DNA of 61,749 bases. Origin: Flavobacterium sp. H122 (lineage in GTDB: Bacteria > Bacteroidota > Bacteroidia > Flavobacteriales > Flavobacteriaceae). Positions 18,849-27,984 of this stretch are shown here, piece by piece. The DNA lies in the NCBI RefSeq assembly GCF_004959765.1, contig NZ_SJZD01000001.1:667387-729135 (forward strand), read 5' to 3'. Positions within the stretch are counted from its first letter, which is position 1. Each line of letters starts with the position of its first letter. The notes beneath the pieces are model-generated. The model was not told the DNA's origin and made no database searches. It was given only the letters and a program-made list of their open reading frames with translations. The position numbers and the translations under genes were made by a program.

Positions 18849-21218
18849 ATGCTCAACTATAAACTATTACTTTTTCTTTTATGCTTTAACTTCTCCGCAT
18901 TTTCTCAAGAAAAGCATACTGTAAGCGGTGTCATATCTGATGCAAGATCAAATGAAACCTTAATTGGCGTAACCCTTCAAATTAAAGGAACTTCAATATA
19001 TGCAACCACAAATGAATATGGATTTTATTCCATCACTTTGCCTAAAGGAAATCATATATTGATAATTAGTTATGTTGGATTCCAAAGAGAAGAAAAAAAC
19101 TTTGAATTAAATCAAAATATAAAACTAAACATCAGGCTTCAGGAAGAAAGCAAACAGCTTCAGGAAATAGTCGTATCCGACAATAAGATAAAAGCCAACA
19201 TCAGAAAACCTGAAATGAGTGTCAACAAGCTTTCTATTGCAACCATAAAACAAATGCCCGTTGTACTTGGCGAGGTTGATATCATCAAATCATTACTTTT
19301 TTTACCCGGAGTCACCAATGCCGGTGAAGGACAATCCGGTTTTAATGTCCGTGGCGGCGGTGCGGATCAAAACTTGGTTTTACTTGATGAAGCCACAGTT
19401 TATAATTCCTCACATGTTTTTGGGTTCTTTTCAGTCTTTAACCCGGATGCTATAAAAGATTTAAAATTATATAAAGGAGGTATCCCCGCTAAATTTGGAG
19501 GAAGAGCCTCTTCTGTTTTGGACATCTATCAAAAAGACGGAAACAGCAACAAGTTTGCAATGAATGGAGGCATTGGATTGATTACAAGCCGTTTGCTTGC
19601 AGAAGGTCCGATTGTAAAAGAAAAAGGCTCTTTTCTTGTAGGTGGCCGCGGTTCTTATGCACATCTGTTTTTAAAATTTACCGACAATAAAAACGTTGCC
19701 TACTTCTATGATTTAAATGCAAAACTGAATTATAAACTGGACAAAAATAATAGCTTGTATTTATCCGGTTATTTTGGTCGGGACATATTTTCACTTAATG
19801 AAAGTTTTACCAATACTTATGGCAACACGACCTTAAATCTTCGTTGGAATCATTTGTATTCAGACAAATTATTTTCAAACCTTTCATTAATATACAGTGA
19901 TTATTATTATGGATTAAAACTTGATTTTATTGGGTTTGACTGGCAGTCAGGTATTAAAAACTACAATATCAAATACGACTTGAAGTATTATTTATCTGAT
20001 AAATTAAAATTGAATTATGGAATTAATACAGTATTCAATAATTTTAATCCAGGAGTTATTGAACCCATCAATGAAAAATCAAATATCAATTACAAAAAAC
20101 TAGATGAAAAATATGCATTTGAACCTGCTGTTTACATGGATGCAGAACAACAAATAGATGATAAGGTGGCTATTTCATACGGATTGCGTTATAGTTTGTT
20201 CTATCGCTTAGGGGCATCAACTATAAATTATTACGAAAACAATCAGCCGGTAGTATATGATGAAGAATTGAAAATTTATGAAAAAGCAGTTCCGACTTCT
20301 ACAAAATATTTTGGTAGTAATAAAAAAATAGCTTCTTATGATTTTTTAGAACCGAGATTTGCTATGGCTTATGAAATAAATGAAAACCAATCTCTGAAAT
20401 TAAGCTATAACAGGATGGTGCAATACCTGCAGCTTATTTCAAATACAGCCTCACCTACTCCATTGGATGTCTGGACTCCAAGTGATAATTATATCAAACC
20501 CCAAATTGCTGATCAAATTGCTGTAGGTTACTTTAATAATTTTAAAGAAGATAAATATACAGTAGAAATAGAGTCTTATTATAAAGGCATTCAAAACAGA
20601 ATGGATTATATTGATGGTGCCGATTTAATTGCCAATGAAGCCATAGAACAGGTAATTTTAAACGGAAGAATGCGTTCCTACGGTTTGGAAATGCTCTTAA
20701 GAAAAAACACCGGTAATTTAACCGGATGGATTGCTTATACTTTATCTAAATCGGAACAGCAAACACCAGGAAGAACACCTACAGAAATTGGCATAAACAA
20801 TGGCAACTGGTATCGCTCAGGCTATGATAAAACCCACAATCTGGCTGTAACAGGAGCTTATAAACTTAATGAGAAATGGACTTTCGGGGCAAATTTCACT
20901 TTACAGTCAGGACAACCTGTTACTTTTCCTAACGGAAAATATGTGTATGGTGATGTAGTTGTTCCTAGCTACAACTCAAGAAATGAAAACAGACTACCGG
21001 CTTACCATCATCTGGATATTTCAGCCACACTGATTCCAAGAAAAAATAAATCAAGAAAATGGCAGGCCGAATGGGTTTTCAGTATCTACAATGTGTACAG
21101 CCGGCAAAATGCCACCTCTTTTAACTTCAGACAAAATGATGAAACAGGTGTAAACGAGGCAGTAAAGCTTTCAATTTTTGGCATTGTTCCTTCTGCATCC
21201 TATAATTTTAAATTTTAA
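18849..21218 (+). CDS. TonB-dependent receptor with N-terminal CarboxypepD_reg-like domain
   Basis: A 789-residue outer-membrane receptor. Signal peptide (ending NFSAFSQ) is followed by a carboxypeptidase-regulatory-like Ig domain at about 22-110 (VSGVISDARSNETLIGVTL), a plug domain at about 115-230 (FLPGVTNAGEGQSGFNVRGG, GIPAKFGGRASSVLD) and a 22-strand-type barrel ending SASYNFKF. It would import a ligand using TonB/ExbBD energy. The DUF4249 lipoprotein gene follows after three bases, a frequent pairing in Bacteroidota. No sugar- or iron-specific neighbour is present, so the ligand is unknown. Confidence 0.9.
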   Translation: MLNYKLLLFLLCFNFSAFSQEKHTVSGVISDARSNETLIGVTLQIKGTSIYATTNEYGFYSITLPKGNHILIISYVGFQREEKNFELNQNIKLNIRLQEESKQLQEIVVSDNKIKANIRKPEMSVNKLSIATIKQMPVVLGEVDIIKSLLFLPGVTNAGEGQSGFNVRGGGADQNLVLLDEATVYNSSHVFGFFSVFNPDAIKDLKLYKGGIPAKFGGRASSVLDIYQKDGNSNKFAMNGGIGLITSRLLAEGPIVKEKGSFLVGGRGSYAHLFLKFTDNKNVAYFYDLNAKLNYKLDKNNSLYLSGYFGRDIFSLNESFTNTYGNTTLNLRWNHLYSDKLFSNLSLIYSDYYYGLKLDFIGFDWQSGIKNYNIKYDLKYYLSDKLKLNYGINTVFNNFNPGVIEPINEKSNINYKKLDEKYAFEPAVYMDAEQQIDDKVAISYGLRYSLFYRLGASTINYYENNQPVVYDEELKIYEKAVPTSTKYFGSNKKIASYDFLEPRFAMAYEINENQSLKLSYNRMVQYLQLISNTASPTPLDVWTPSDNYIKPQIADQIAVGYFNNFKEDKYTVEIESYYKGIQNRMDYIDGADLIANEAIEQVILNGRMRSYGLEMLLRKNTGNLTGWIAYTLSKSEQQTPGRTPTEIGINNGNWYRSGYDKTHNLAVTGAYKLNEKWTFGANFTLQSGQPVTFPNGKYVYGDVVVPSYNSRNENRLPAYHHLDISATLIPRKNKSRKWQAEWVFSIYNVYSRQNATSFNFRQNDETGVNEAVKLSIFGIVPSASYNFKF

Positions 21219-21221
21219 ATC

Positions 21222-22046
21222 ATGAAAGTAATCTCTAAATACCTCTCAATAATCGCAACTTTTTTATTATTATCCGGTTGTGAAGAAGTGATCGATGTTC
21301 CTCTTGAAAATGCTAAACCTAAGTTAGTTATTGAGGCTAATATAAAATGGCAATTAGGAACCGATGGAAATTTACAAACTGTCAAGCTAAGCCTGACAAA
21401 TGATTTTTATACAAGCGATATATTACCTGCCAATGGAGCAATAGTTACCATTACTGATGCTGCAAATACTATATTTAATTTTATACAGACACCCAATACA
21501 CCTAATTATATTTGTGGCAATTTTTCACCTCTTGTAAACGAAACATACACATTAAAAGTAATCTACAACGGTGAAACATATTCATCAACTGCCAAGTTAT
21601 TACCTACTCCTCCAATTGTAGATATTCAACAAGAAACTGTTAAAGGCATTGGTGGCAAAGATGAAATTCATATTAAATATTTCTTTCAGGATGATGAAAA
21701 TGAAGTCAATTATTACCTTTTGAGAGTTGACAATCCTAAAATTAAATATGCAGAATATGGATCAGTAAGCGATGAGTTTTTTCAAGGAAATTTAATGTTT
21801 GGATTTTATCCTAATGAGGTGATAAAAGGCAACACTCTTAAACTTGGTGTTCAATGTGTTACACTTTCTCATTACAATTTTATGAATAAGCTGATAAACA
21901 TTTCAAGCCAAAACTCAGGGAATCCGTTTGCTACACCACCGGCAACTTTAAGAGGAAATATCGTCAATCAAACCAATCCTGATAATTTTCCCTATGGGTC
22001 CTTCAATTTAAGCGAAAGCGACACTAAGGAATATACAGTTCAATAA
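21222..22046 (+). CDS. DUF4249-family lipoprotein
   Basis: A 274-residue protein with signal ending LLLSGC (Cys about residue 20) followed by EEVIDVPLENAKPKLVIEANI, the typical DUF4249 opening. These lipoproteins are commonly encoded directly behind a TonB-dependent receptor, as here (3-bp gap), and are presumed to sit on the outer membrane with it; the biochemical role is not established. Mostly beta-strand pattern with NETYTLKVIYNGETYSS. Shares a transcription unit with the receptor and probably the following secreted protein. Confidence 0.85.
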   Translation: MKVISKYLSIIATFLLLSGCEEVIDVPLENAKPKLVIEANIKWQLGTDGNLQTVKLSLTNDFYTSDILPANGAIVTITDAANTIFNFIQTPNTPNYICGNFSPLVNETYTLKVIYNGETYSSTAKLLPTPPIVDIQQETVKGIGGKDEIHIKYFFQDDENEVNYYLLRVDNPKIKYAEYGSVSDEFFQGNLMFGFYPNEVIKGNTLKLGVQCVTLSHYNFMNKLINISSQNSGNPFATPPATLRGNIVNQTNPDNFPYGSFNLSESDTKEYTVQ

Positions 22047-22065
22047 AACTAATGAAAGCTGTTTT

Positions 22066-22088
22066 ATTTAAAAAAGACTTTTTTAAAT
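22066..22088. repeat. 23-bp AT-rich perfect palindrome
   Basis: ATTTAAAAAAG / CTTTTTTAAAT around a single central A. It lies between the DUF4249 gene and the next start codon. Could be a hairpin in the mRNA or a protein-binding site. Its presence supports starting the next gene downstream at 22139. Confidence 0.6.
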
Positions 22089-22138
22089 TTACTTTTTATT
22101 TCATTAAAAGAAAACAATCTATTAAACCTAAAAAAATC

Positions 22139-23353
22139 ATGAATTTCAAATTTCTTTATTTAAAACATTATTTAATTTTATTAGCAGCATTATTTTTTTA
22201 TACAAACTCGATATCACAAAACACAAAATTAAAAGTACTTGTAATAGTTAACGGAGAGAACAATCTTAAAGTAGATCTTAATAATACTCCTTTTACCGGC
22301 GGTGGACTTTTAGGTGTATTGATTTCACAATCAGTCCAAAACAATCTAAATGATGAAAAATCCAAGAAACTGATCAGTTTAATGGATGGTTTTCAGGAAT
22401 ATAAATTCAAACATGCCGATTTCATTAAAAGCAACTATGAAAAATTAAATCAATCCATAGATGCCACTGTTAAAAACAAAAATGAGGTAACAAAATATTT
22501 TAATGACAAATCAAAACTTAATTTTGACACATTAAAACAGGACAACTGGCAAAGTGTTATTGTAATTGATGAAACTCTGGGTTTTTTCAGGGAAAATCTT
22601 AAAGAAGATAAATTTGTAATTTACTTAACCTCAGTCATAAATGCCTTTGATGTAGAGAAAAAAAAATCTTTGGAAAAAATAGTCTTGTTAAATAAAAGTC
22701 CAAGAAAACTATATCATATTGATGAAATTTTCTCAGACAAAAACATACTAAAAGAGAACTATGCATCTTTATACCCAAATGTTGACAACACTACTTATTA
22801 CAGACTATTAGGCCGTGATGTATTCCATAATTTTTCAAAATCACAAAAACTGGAAGACTCATTTCATTCAGTTAAGAAAAAACTAAAAGAATATTCCAAT
22901 AAATTTGAACTTAAACTTCCTGAAGTTGACAAATGGTCTTCATTTAATACCAATAATAGCTTTTCATTTGTCAATGCTCCCAGAAAAGACAAAGCAAATG
23001 TTGCCTTGATAACAAGCATAGAGTTAGCAATAGAAGAATTAGGTCAGAAAGATATGACTCTGGAAGAGTTTTCAGCCAACAATATTTCAAAATTAAGCAA
23101 TGCAGGTTTTGAAATAGATCTAAATTCAGAAAAACCCAAGATGAATATTAATTCAGAAAATATAGTTTATATCATCAATTTGCCTAAAGGCGGAAAAAGT
23201 ATTTTTGTAGATCAAAAATTTGATGAATATATTATTTCCCGTGAAATAGTACTTGTACAAAAAGATTATATGACATTTTTTGACAAGTATAAATTGGATA
23301 TTGAAAAATATCTTAATGAAACTTACCTGATAACAAAATCGGTAACCAATTAA
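22139..23353 (+). CDS. Secreted protein of unknown function
   Basis: I do not recognise this protein. It is 404 residues from the ATG at 22139, which gives a clean signal peptide (MNFKFLYLKHY followed by a hydrophobic core, ending NSISQ). An in-frame ATG at 22052 would add 29 basic residues ahead of that signal and place a 23-bp palindrome inside the coding region, so it is not used. The mature part begins KLKVLVIVNGENNLKV, is rich in Lys, Asn and Asp, and has predicted mixed alpha/beta character with no Cys and no obvious catalytic motif. Third gene of the TonB-receptor/DUF4249 unit, followed by a terminator, so a link to that receptor is likely but inferred. Confidence 0.75.
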   Translation: MNFKFLYLKHYLILLAALFFYTNSISQNTKLKVLVIVNGENNLKVDLNNTPFTGGGLLGVLISQSVQNNLNDEKSKKLISLMDGFQEYKFKHADFIKSNYEKLNQSIDATVKNKNEVTKYFNDKSKLNFDTLKQDNWQSVIVIDETLGFFRENLKEDKFVIYLTSVINAFDVEKKKSLEKIVLLNKSPRKLYHIDEIFSDKNILKENYASLYPNVDNTTYYRLLGRDVFHNFSKSQKLEDSFHSVKKKLKEYSNKFELKLPEVDKWSSFNTNNSFSFVNAPRKDKANVALITSIELAIEELGQKDMTLEEFSANNISKLSNAGFEIDLNSEKPKMNINSENIVYIINLPKGGKSIFVDQKFDEYIISREIVLVQKDYMTFFDKYKLDIEKYLNETYLITKSVTN

Positions 23354-23404
23354 TTTAATTTTCAATCCACTGAAATTTACATCTTACAATCTATAGTAAT
23401 AAAA

Positions 23405-23447
23405 CATCCCGGCAGTAAAGCACAAAACTTTATACCGGGATTTTTGA
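23405..23447 (+). terminator. Terminator of the TonB/DUF4249 unit
   Basis: Arms ATCCCGG (23406-23412) and CCGGGAT (23435-23441) with further inner pairing GTAAAG/CTTTAT, followed by TTTT. Confidence 0.75.
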
Positions 23448-23550
23448 TTTGTATTCAGCATCATTTTTTTCAATATTTCCTTAAACTGATTTTTTTGAAA
23501 AATAAAAAAAAGTAATAAATATAAAGTCTTTAGTATCTTTACCCAAAAAA

Positions 23551-24213
23551 ATGTCCTCACACCATATTGTCCGAGACGATCAGGAACCTGCTTTAATCAT
23601 AGCCAATGGCGCCGAATGTTCACAAGAATTATTAGGACAATTGCTTGAATGGTCTCCTTATGTAATTGTACTGGATTCTGCTATAGAAAGAGTTATTGAT
23701 TTAGGTATAAAAGTTGATGTATTATTAGGTGATTTTGACCGTGGTTTTTCTCCTGAATATTACAAAGAAAAGCAATATCCGTTAGAAATAGTGTATTCGC
23801 CTGATCAAGATAAAACCGATTTGGAAAAAGCTTTCGAATATTTAATAGAAAAAGGTCATAAAGCTGTAAATGTGGTTTGGGCAACAGGAAAAAGAGCTGA
23901 TCATACGATCACCAATATTACCAATATTATACGATATAAAGATCAATTAAAGATTGTTATTATAGACGATCATTCTAAAATATTTTTACTGCCGAATAAA
24001 TTTGAAAAATGGTACACTAAAGACAGTATCATATCACTGATTCCCATTGGAGAAGTTGGTGGAATCCATTCAAAAAATTTGTTTTATCCGCTCGAAAATG
24101 ATAATTTAACGCTGGGCTTCAGAACCGGAAGCAGTAACCATGCTGCTGAAGATGGAATGGTTATTGTGAGCTACGAGACAGGTAATTTATTATTAATTGA
24201 ATCCTTTGATTAA
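23551..24213 (+). CDS. Thiamine pyrophosphokinase (thiamine diphosphokinase)
   Basis: A 220-residue cytoplasmic enzyme transferring pyrophosphate from ATP to thiamine to make thiamine diphosphate. Family motifs are visible: GDFD at 60-63 (metal/ATP binding), DQDKTDLEKA at 85-94 and TGKRADHTI at 112-120. The C-terminal thiamine-binding domain carries the TGSSNHA motif near residue 194. Preceded by TATCTTTA, a one-mismatch -7 element. uvrB follows after 35 bp and has its own promoter inside the end of this gene. No thiamine biosynthetic genes are nearby, consistent with salvage. Confidence 0.9.
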   Translation: MSSHHIVRDDQEPALIIANGAECSQELLGQLLEWSPYVIVLDSAIERVIDLGIKVDVLLGDFDRGFSPEYYKEKQYPLEIVYSPDQDKTDLEKAFEYLIEKGHKAVNVVWATGKRADHTITNITNIIRYKDQLKIVIIDDHSKIFLLPNKFEKWYTKDSIISLIPIGEVGGIHSKNLFYPLENDNLTLGFRTGSSNHAAEDGMVIVSYETGNLLLIESFD

Positions 24214-24229
24214 TTACTTTGTAAATTTG
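24197..24229 (+). promoter_or_regulatory. Promoter of uvrB
   Basis: TTG at 24197-24199, 22-bp spacer, TAAATTTG at 24222-24229; ATG at 24249. The -33 element lies inside the end of the thiamine pyrophosphokinase gene. Confidence 0.55.
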
Positions 24230-24248
24230 AATTTTTGAAGTTGTTTTT

Positions 24249-26237
24249 ATGAAATTCCAAGTCATATCCGATTATAAACCTATGGGGGATCAGCCTCAGG
24301 CAATTGAAAAACTTGCCAAGGGTATTCTTAACGATGAAAAATACCAAACCCTTTTAGGTGTAACCGGTTCCGGAAAAACATTTACAGTAGCTAATGTTAT
24401 TCAGGAAGTACAGCGGCCAACATTAGTATTGGCACACAACAAAACATTAGCTGCTCAGCTATATTCGGAATTTAAGCAATTTTTCCCGAATAATTCGGTG
24501 CAGTATTTCGTTTCCTATTACGATTATTACCAACCTGAAGCTTTTATTCCGGTAACAGGAACTTATATTGAAAAAGACTTGTCAATCAACGACGAATTAG
24601 AAAAACTCCGTTTAAGCACCACTTCTGCCCTGCTTTCAGGGCGCAGGGATGTTTTGGTGGTAGCTTCGGTTTCGTGCTTGTATGGTATCGGAAATCCTGT
24701 GGAGTTTCAAAAGAACGTTATTTCAATAGAAAAAGATCAAAATATTTCCAGAACCAAATTTTTGCATCGTTTGGTTCAAAGTTTATACGCCCGTACTGAA
24801 GCTGATTTTAATCCTGGAACTTTCCGCATTAAAGGAGATACTGTAGAGGTTTTTCCAAGTTATGCTGATGAGCCTTTCCGCATTCATTTTTTTGGTGATG
24901 ACATAGAAGAAATAGAAGCTTTTGACATCAAAACCTCAAAAGTAATCGAGCGTTACGAAAAACTCAATATTTATCCCGCCAATATGTTTGTGACATCTCC
25001 TGATGTATTGCAAAATGCAATCTGGCAAATTCAACAGGATTTAGTCAAACAGGTTGATTATTTCAAAGAAATAGGCAAACATCTGGAAGCAAAACGTCTG
25101 GAAGAACGAACCAACTTCGATTTGGAAATGATTCGGGAATTAGGTTATTGTTCAGGAATTGAAAACTATTCAAGGTATCTGGATGGCCGTGATGCCGGTA
25201 CCCGACCATTCTGTTTGCTTGATTATTTCCCTGATGATTATTTAATGGTGGTTGATGAAAGTCACGTAACAATTTCGCAGGTCCATGCCATGTATGGTGG
25301 TGATCGAAGCCGTAAAGAAAATCTAGTGGAATATGGCTTTAGATTACCCGCAGCGATGGATAACCGTCCGTTAAAATTTGAAGAATTTGAAGCCCTTCAA
25401 AATCAGGTTTTATATGTTTCCGCTACACCAGCCGATTATGAATTGCAAAAATCGGAAGGAATTTATGTAGAACAAGTTATTCGTCCAACAGGTTTATTAG
25501 ACCCTATTATTGAAGTACGTCCAAGTGCCAATCAAATTGATGATTTAATAGAAGAAATTCAGCAACGCTGTGAACTTGACGAACGTACATTAGTGACAAC
25601 CTTGACCAAAAGAATGGCAGAAGAATTAGCCAAATATCTGACTAAAGTTTCCATTCGTTGCCGTTATATCCATTCAGATGTGGATACTTTGGAACGTGTG
25701 GAAATCATGCAGGACTTACGTAAAGGTATTTTTGATGTACTGATTGGAGTTAACTTACTTCGTGAAGGTCTGGATTTACCGGAAGTTTCCTTAGTAGCCA
25801 TTTTAGATGCCGACAAGGAAGGTTTTTTACGCAGTCATCGTTCCTTAACCCAGACTGTTGGCCGTGCGGCACGTAATGTAAACGGTAAAGCCATTATGTA
25901 TGCCGATAAGATTACAGCTTCAATGCAAAAAACCATTGATGAAACCAATTACCGCCGTGAAAAGCAAATCAACTTCAATACAGCTAATAATTTGGTTCCA
26001 AAAGCTTTGAACAAAAGTTTAGGGAATGCGCTTAGTTCTAATTCCGTTTCAACCAAATATTACGAAAATCAGGTTCTGAAAGCTGCTGAGCCAGAAAGCG
26101 AATACCTGTCTAAACCTGAAATAGAAAAGAAAATCCGCGAAAAACGAAAAGCCATGGAAAAAGCTGCAAAAGATTTAGATTTTATGCAGGCTGCAAAACT
26201 TCGGGATGAGATAAAAATACTGCAAGAAAAAAATTAA
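24249..26237 (+). CDS. uvrB: Excinuclease ABC subunit B
   Basis: The 662-residue damage-verifying helicase-like subunit of nucleotide excision repair; it works with UvrA and UvrC. Walker A GVTGSGKT at about 37-44, the beta-hairpin region with YYDYYQPEAF, helicase motifs including DESHVT, SATPADYE and the GRAARN motif, and a C-terminal UVR domain (AMEKAAKDLDFMQAAKLRDEI) that contacts UvrC. Full length for the family. The stop codon overlaps the stop of the convergent TerB-like gene by three bases. No other uvr gene lies in the window. Confidence 0.97.
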   Translation: MKFQVISDYKPMGDQPQAIEKLAKGILNDEKYQTLLGVTGSGKTFTVANVIQEVQRPTLVLAHNKTLAAQLYSEFKQFFPNNSVQYFVSYYDYYQPEAFIPVTGTYIEKDLSINDELEKLRLSTTSALLSGRRDVLVVASVSCLYGIGNPVEFQKNVISIEKDQNISRTKFLHRLVQSLYARTEADFNPGTFRIKGDTVEVFPSYADEPFRIHFFGDDIEEIEAFDIKTSKVIERYEKLNIYPANMFVTSPDVLQNAIWQIQQDLVKQVDYFKEIGKHLEAKRLEERTNFDLEMIRELGYCSGIENYSRYLDGRDAGTRPFCLLDYFPDDYLMVVDESHVTISQVHAMYGGDRSRKENLVEYGFRLPAAMDNRPLKFEEFEALQNQVLYVSATPADYELQKSEGIYVEQVIRPTGLLDPIIEVRPSANQIDDLIEEIQQRCELDERTLVTTLTKRMAEELAKYLTKVSIRCRYIHSDVDTLERVEIMQDLRKGIFDVLIGVNLLREGLDLPEVSLVAILDADKEGFLRSHRSLTQTVGRAARNVNGKAIMYADKITASMQKTIDETNYRREKQINFNTANNLVPKALNKSLGNALSSNSVSTKYYENQVLKAAEPESEYLSKPEIEKKIREKRKAMEKAAKDLDFMQAAKLRDEIKILQEKN

Positions 26238-26635
26238 TTCAACTGCTCGTGAAAAGCTCCTAAAAGCACTTCGGCATCTACCATTTGGTCTGGTGATTGC
26301 TCCATTAAATGCAGTACTCTTTTCATCGCATTAGGGTTCAAGCCCATATTAATACCTATTTCATTAATAGCAATGCGCTCGTGTTCATGCAAAACACCGT
26401 CGCAATGCATTAATAACGCTAATCGGTAAAAATGAAGAATTCGGTGGAATTCATCTTTAATTACTTCAAACTCGTTTCTTTTTTTAAACAAGGCCAAAAA
26501 AGTTTCTTTGTCAATATGCAGTTCTTCTGAAACCATTTTCAGAAAATCGTACTCCCGGTCATGCAATTCTCCGTCAATCACTGCAAAAGCGATCATTTCT
26601 GACAGTAAACTTATTTTCTCTTCGTATGAATCCAT
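26234..26635 (-). CDS. TerB-like acidic helical protein
   Basis: A 133-residue cytoplasmic helical protein with the pattern MIAFAVIDGELHDREYDFLKMV and LMHCDGVLHEHERIAINEI: two similar Asp-Gly-x-Leu-(His) loops that resemble the metal-binding repeats of TerB-family proteins. The precise role is unknown; TerB-like domains are linked to tellurite and stress phenotypes and to envelope or phage-defence scaffolds in other bacteria, none of which is evident here. The ATG at 26635 is preferred over an upstream one at 26692, because the -7 element TAGTTTTG lies between them. Convergent with uvrB, divergent from the esterase gene. Confidence 0.75.
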   Translation of the reverse strand: MDSYEEKISLLSEMIAFAVIDGELHDREYDFLKMVSEELHIDKETFLALFKKRNEFEVIKDEFHRILHFYRLALLMHCDGVLHEHERIAINEIGINMGLNPNAMKRVLHLMEQSPDQMVDAEVLLGAFHEQLN

Positions 26636-26652
26636 AAAATGCCTATTTTTAG

Positions 26653-26668
26653 CAAAACTATACTTTTT
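26653..26668. promoter_or_regulatory. Abutting divergent -7 elements
   Basis: Minus-strand TAGTTTTG (26660 down to 26653) serves the TerB-like gene. Plus-strand TACTTTTT (26661-26668, one mismatch) precedes the esterase gene at 26685. The two are back to back, so only one polymerase could bind at a time. Confidence 0.45.
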
Positions 26669-26684
26669 AATGTAAATCTGAAAT

Positions 26685-27500
26685 ATGTTCAAAAAAATAT
26701 TCTTTCTAATTACATTTCTTTTGGGTTTTCAAAATATTGAGGCTCAGGAAAGCACAGCAAGCAAACAGGTCTCCAGTTTTATTATTGAAGCACCTCAACT
26801 TATGACTTCAAAGAAAATCTGGATATATCTGCCTCAAAATTATACAGAAACCAAAAAGAAATATCCGGTAATTTACATGCACGATGCCCAGAACTTGTTT
26901 GATAAATCAACGTCGTTTTCCGGGGAATGGAATATTGACGAGACTTTGGACAGTTTACATGCCGAAACTATTGTAGTAGGTATTGAACATGGAAATGATA
27001 AAAGAATTGAAGAACTGACACCCTACAAAAATGAAAAACACGGAGGCGGCAATGCAGACAATTATTTGGATTTCACAGTCAGCACCCTAAAGCCATACAT
27101 AGACAAAAAATACAGAACAATAAAAAAACCTGAATCAACAACTATTGCCGGAAGTTCATTAGGCGGTCTTGTTTCATATTATGCTGTTTTGAAACATCCT
27201 GATTTTTTTGGCAATGCAATCGTTTTTTCTCCCTCTTTTTGGTTTAGCAATGATATTTATTCATTAACAGAGAAAAGCCCGAAAACAAATGCCAAAATGT
27301 ATTTTTTATGCGGTGATTCTGAAGATGACTCCATGGTTTATGATTTAAGCAAAATGACAGATTTGCTTAAACTAAAAGTGAATTCTCCCAGCCAGATAGA
27401 AATTCAGGTAATTGAAGGAGGTCAACATAATGAAAAATTATGGCGTGAAGCGTTTCCAAAAGCGTACCTTTGGCTTTTAAAACAATATAAGCATGAATAA
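26685..27500 (+). CDS. Esterase-D-like alpha/beta hydrolase, exported
   Basis: A 271-residue protein with signal peptide (ending GFQNIEAQ) and an esterase-D/IroE-like hydrolase fold: KIWIYLPQNYTETKKKYPVIY, the nucleophile elbow GSSLGG, and a C-terminal His in EGGQHNEKLW. Members hydrolyse carboxylic esters, including siderophore and acyl-sugar esters; the substrate is not evident. It overlaps the DUF1456 gene by eight bases, so both are probably translated from one transcript. Confidence 0.85.
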   Translation: MFKKIFFLITFLLGFQNIEAQESTASKQVSSFIIEAPQLMTSKKIWIYLPQNYTETKKKYPVIYMHDAQNLFDKSTSFSGEWNIDETLDSLHAETIVVGIEHGNDKRIEELTPYKNEKHGGGNADNYLDFTVSTLKPYIDKKYRTIKKPESTTIAGSSLGGLVSYYAVLKHPDFFGNAIVFSPSFWFSNDIYSLTEKSPKTNAKMYFLCGDSEDDSMVYDLSKMTDLLKLKVNSPSQIEIQVIEGGQHNEKLWREAFPKAYLWLLKQYKHE

Positions 27501-27915
27501 TAACGAAATCTTCAAAAAACTTAGAGTAGCACTTCAGTTGCGTGATGATCAAATTGTTGAAATCCTTGAATTAGTAGATTTCAGAATGTCTAAAGGCGAA
27601 GTCGGAAACTTTTTCCGTCAGGAGGAACATCCAAAATATATGGAATGCGGTGATCAGGTACTACGTAATTTTTTGAATGGTTTAGTTATTCATTTAAGAG
27701 GAACCAAGGAAAATCCAAAGAATCCTGAAGAGGTTTTAAAGAAAAATCAATCGGAAGCCAAAACATTCCAAAAAACTGCTCCGAAAAACGACAAACCAAA
27801 AACGGAATTCAAGAAAAAAACTGCTTTCAAGCCTAAAACAACTCAAAAGAAAACGGCACCAAAAATTCAGATAGTTGAAAAAGTAAATTATAAAAACGGG
27901 AAAAAAAAGGACTGA
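27493..27915 (+). CDS. DUF1456-family (YehS-like) protein with basic tail
   Basis: A 140-residue cytoplasmic protein. Residues 1-75 match the DUF1456/YehS pattern of two similar helical units (NNEIFKKLRVALQLRDDQI ... FRQEEHPKYMECGDQVLRNF). Residues about 76-140 are a Lys/Pro/Thr-rich tail (TAPKNDKPKTEFKKKTAF) that looks disordered and could bind nucleic acid. Function unknown to me. It overlaps the end of the esterase gene by eight bases. Confidence 0.85.
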   Translation: MNNNEIFKKLRVALQLRDDQIVEILELVDFRMSKGEVGNFFRQEEHPKYMECGDQVLRNFLNGLVIHLRGTKENPKNPEEVLKKNQSEAKTFQKTAPKNDKPKTEFKKKTAFKPKTTQKKTAPKIQIVEKVNYKNGKKKD

Positions 27916-27984
27916 TTTTTTAACAATTTTTTAATTCCAATTAACTGATTATCAATTAATTTTAAATAAATTTTTAAAATTGAC

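Noticed and set aside
26234..26635. TerB-like protein as part of a defence island
   Set aside because: No other Ter or defence gene is adjacent; neighbours are uvrB and an esterase.
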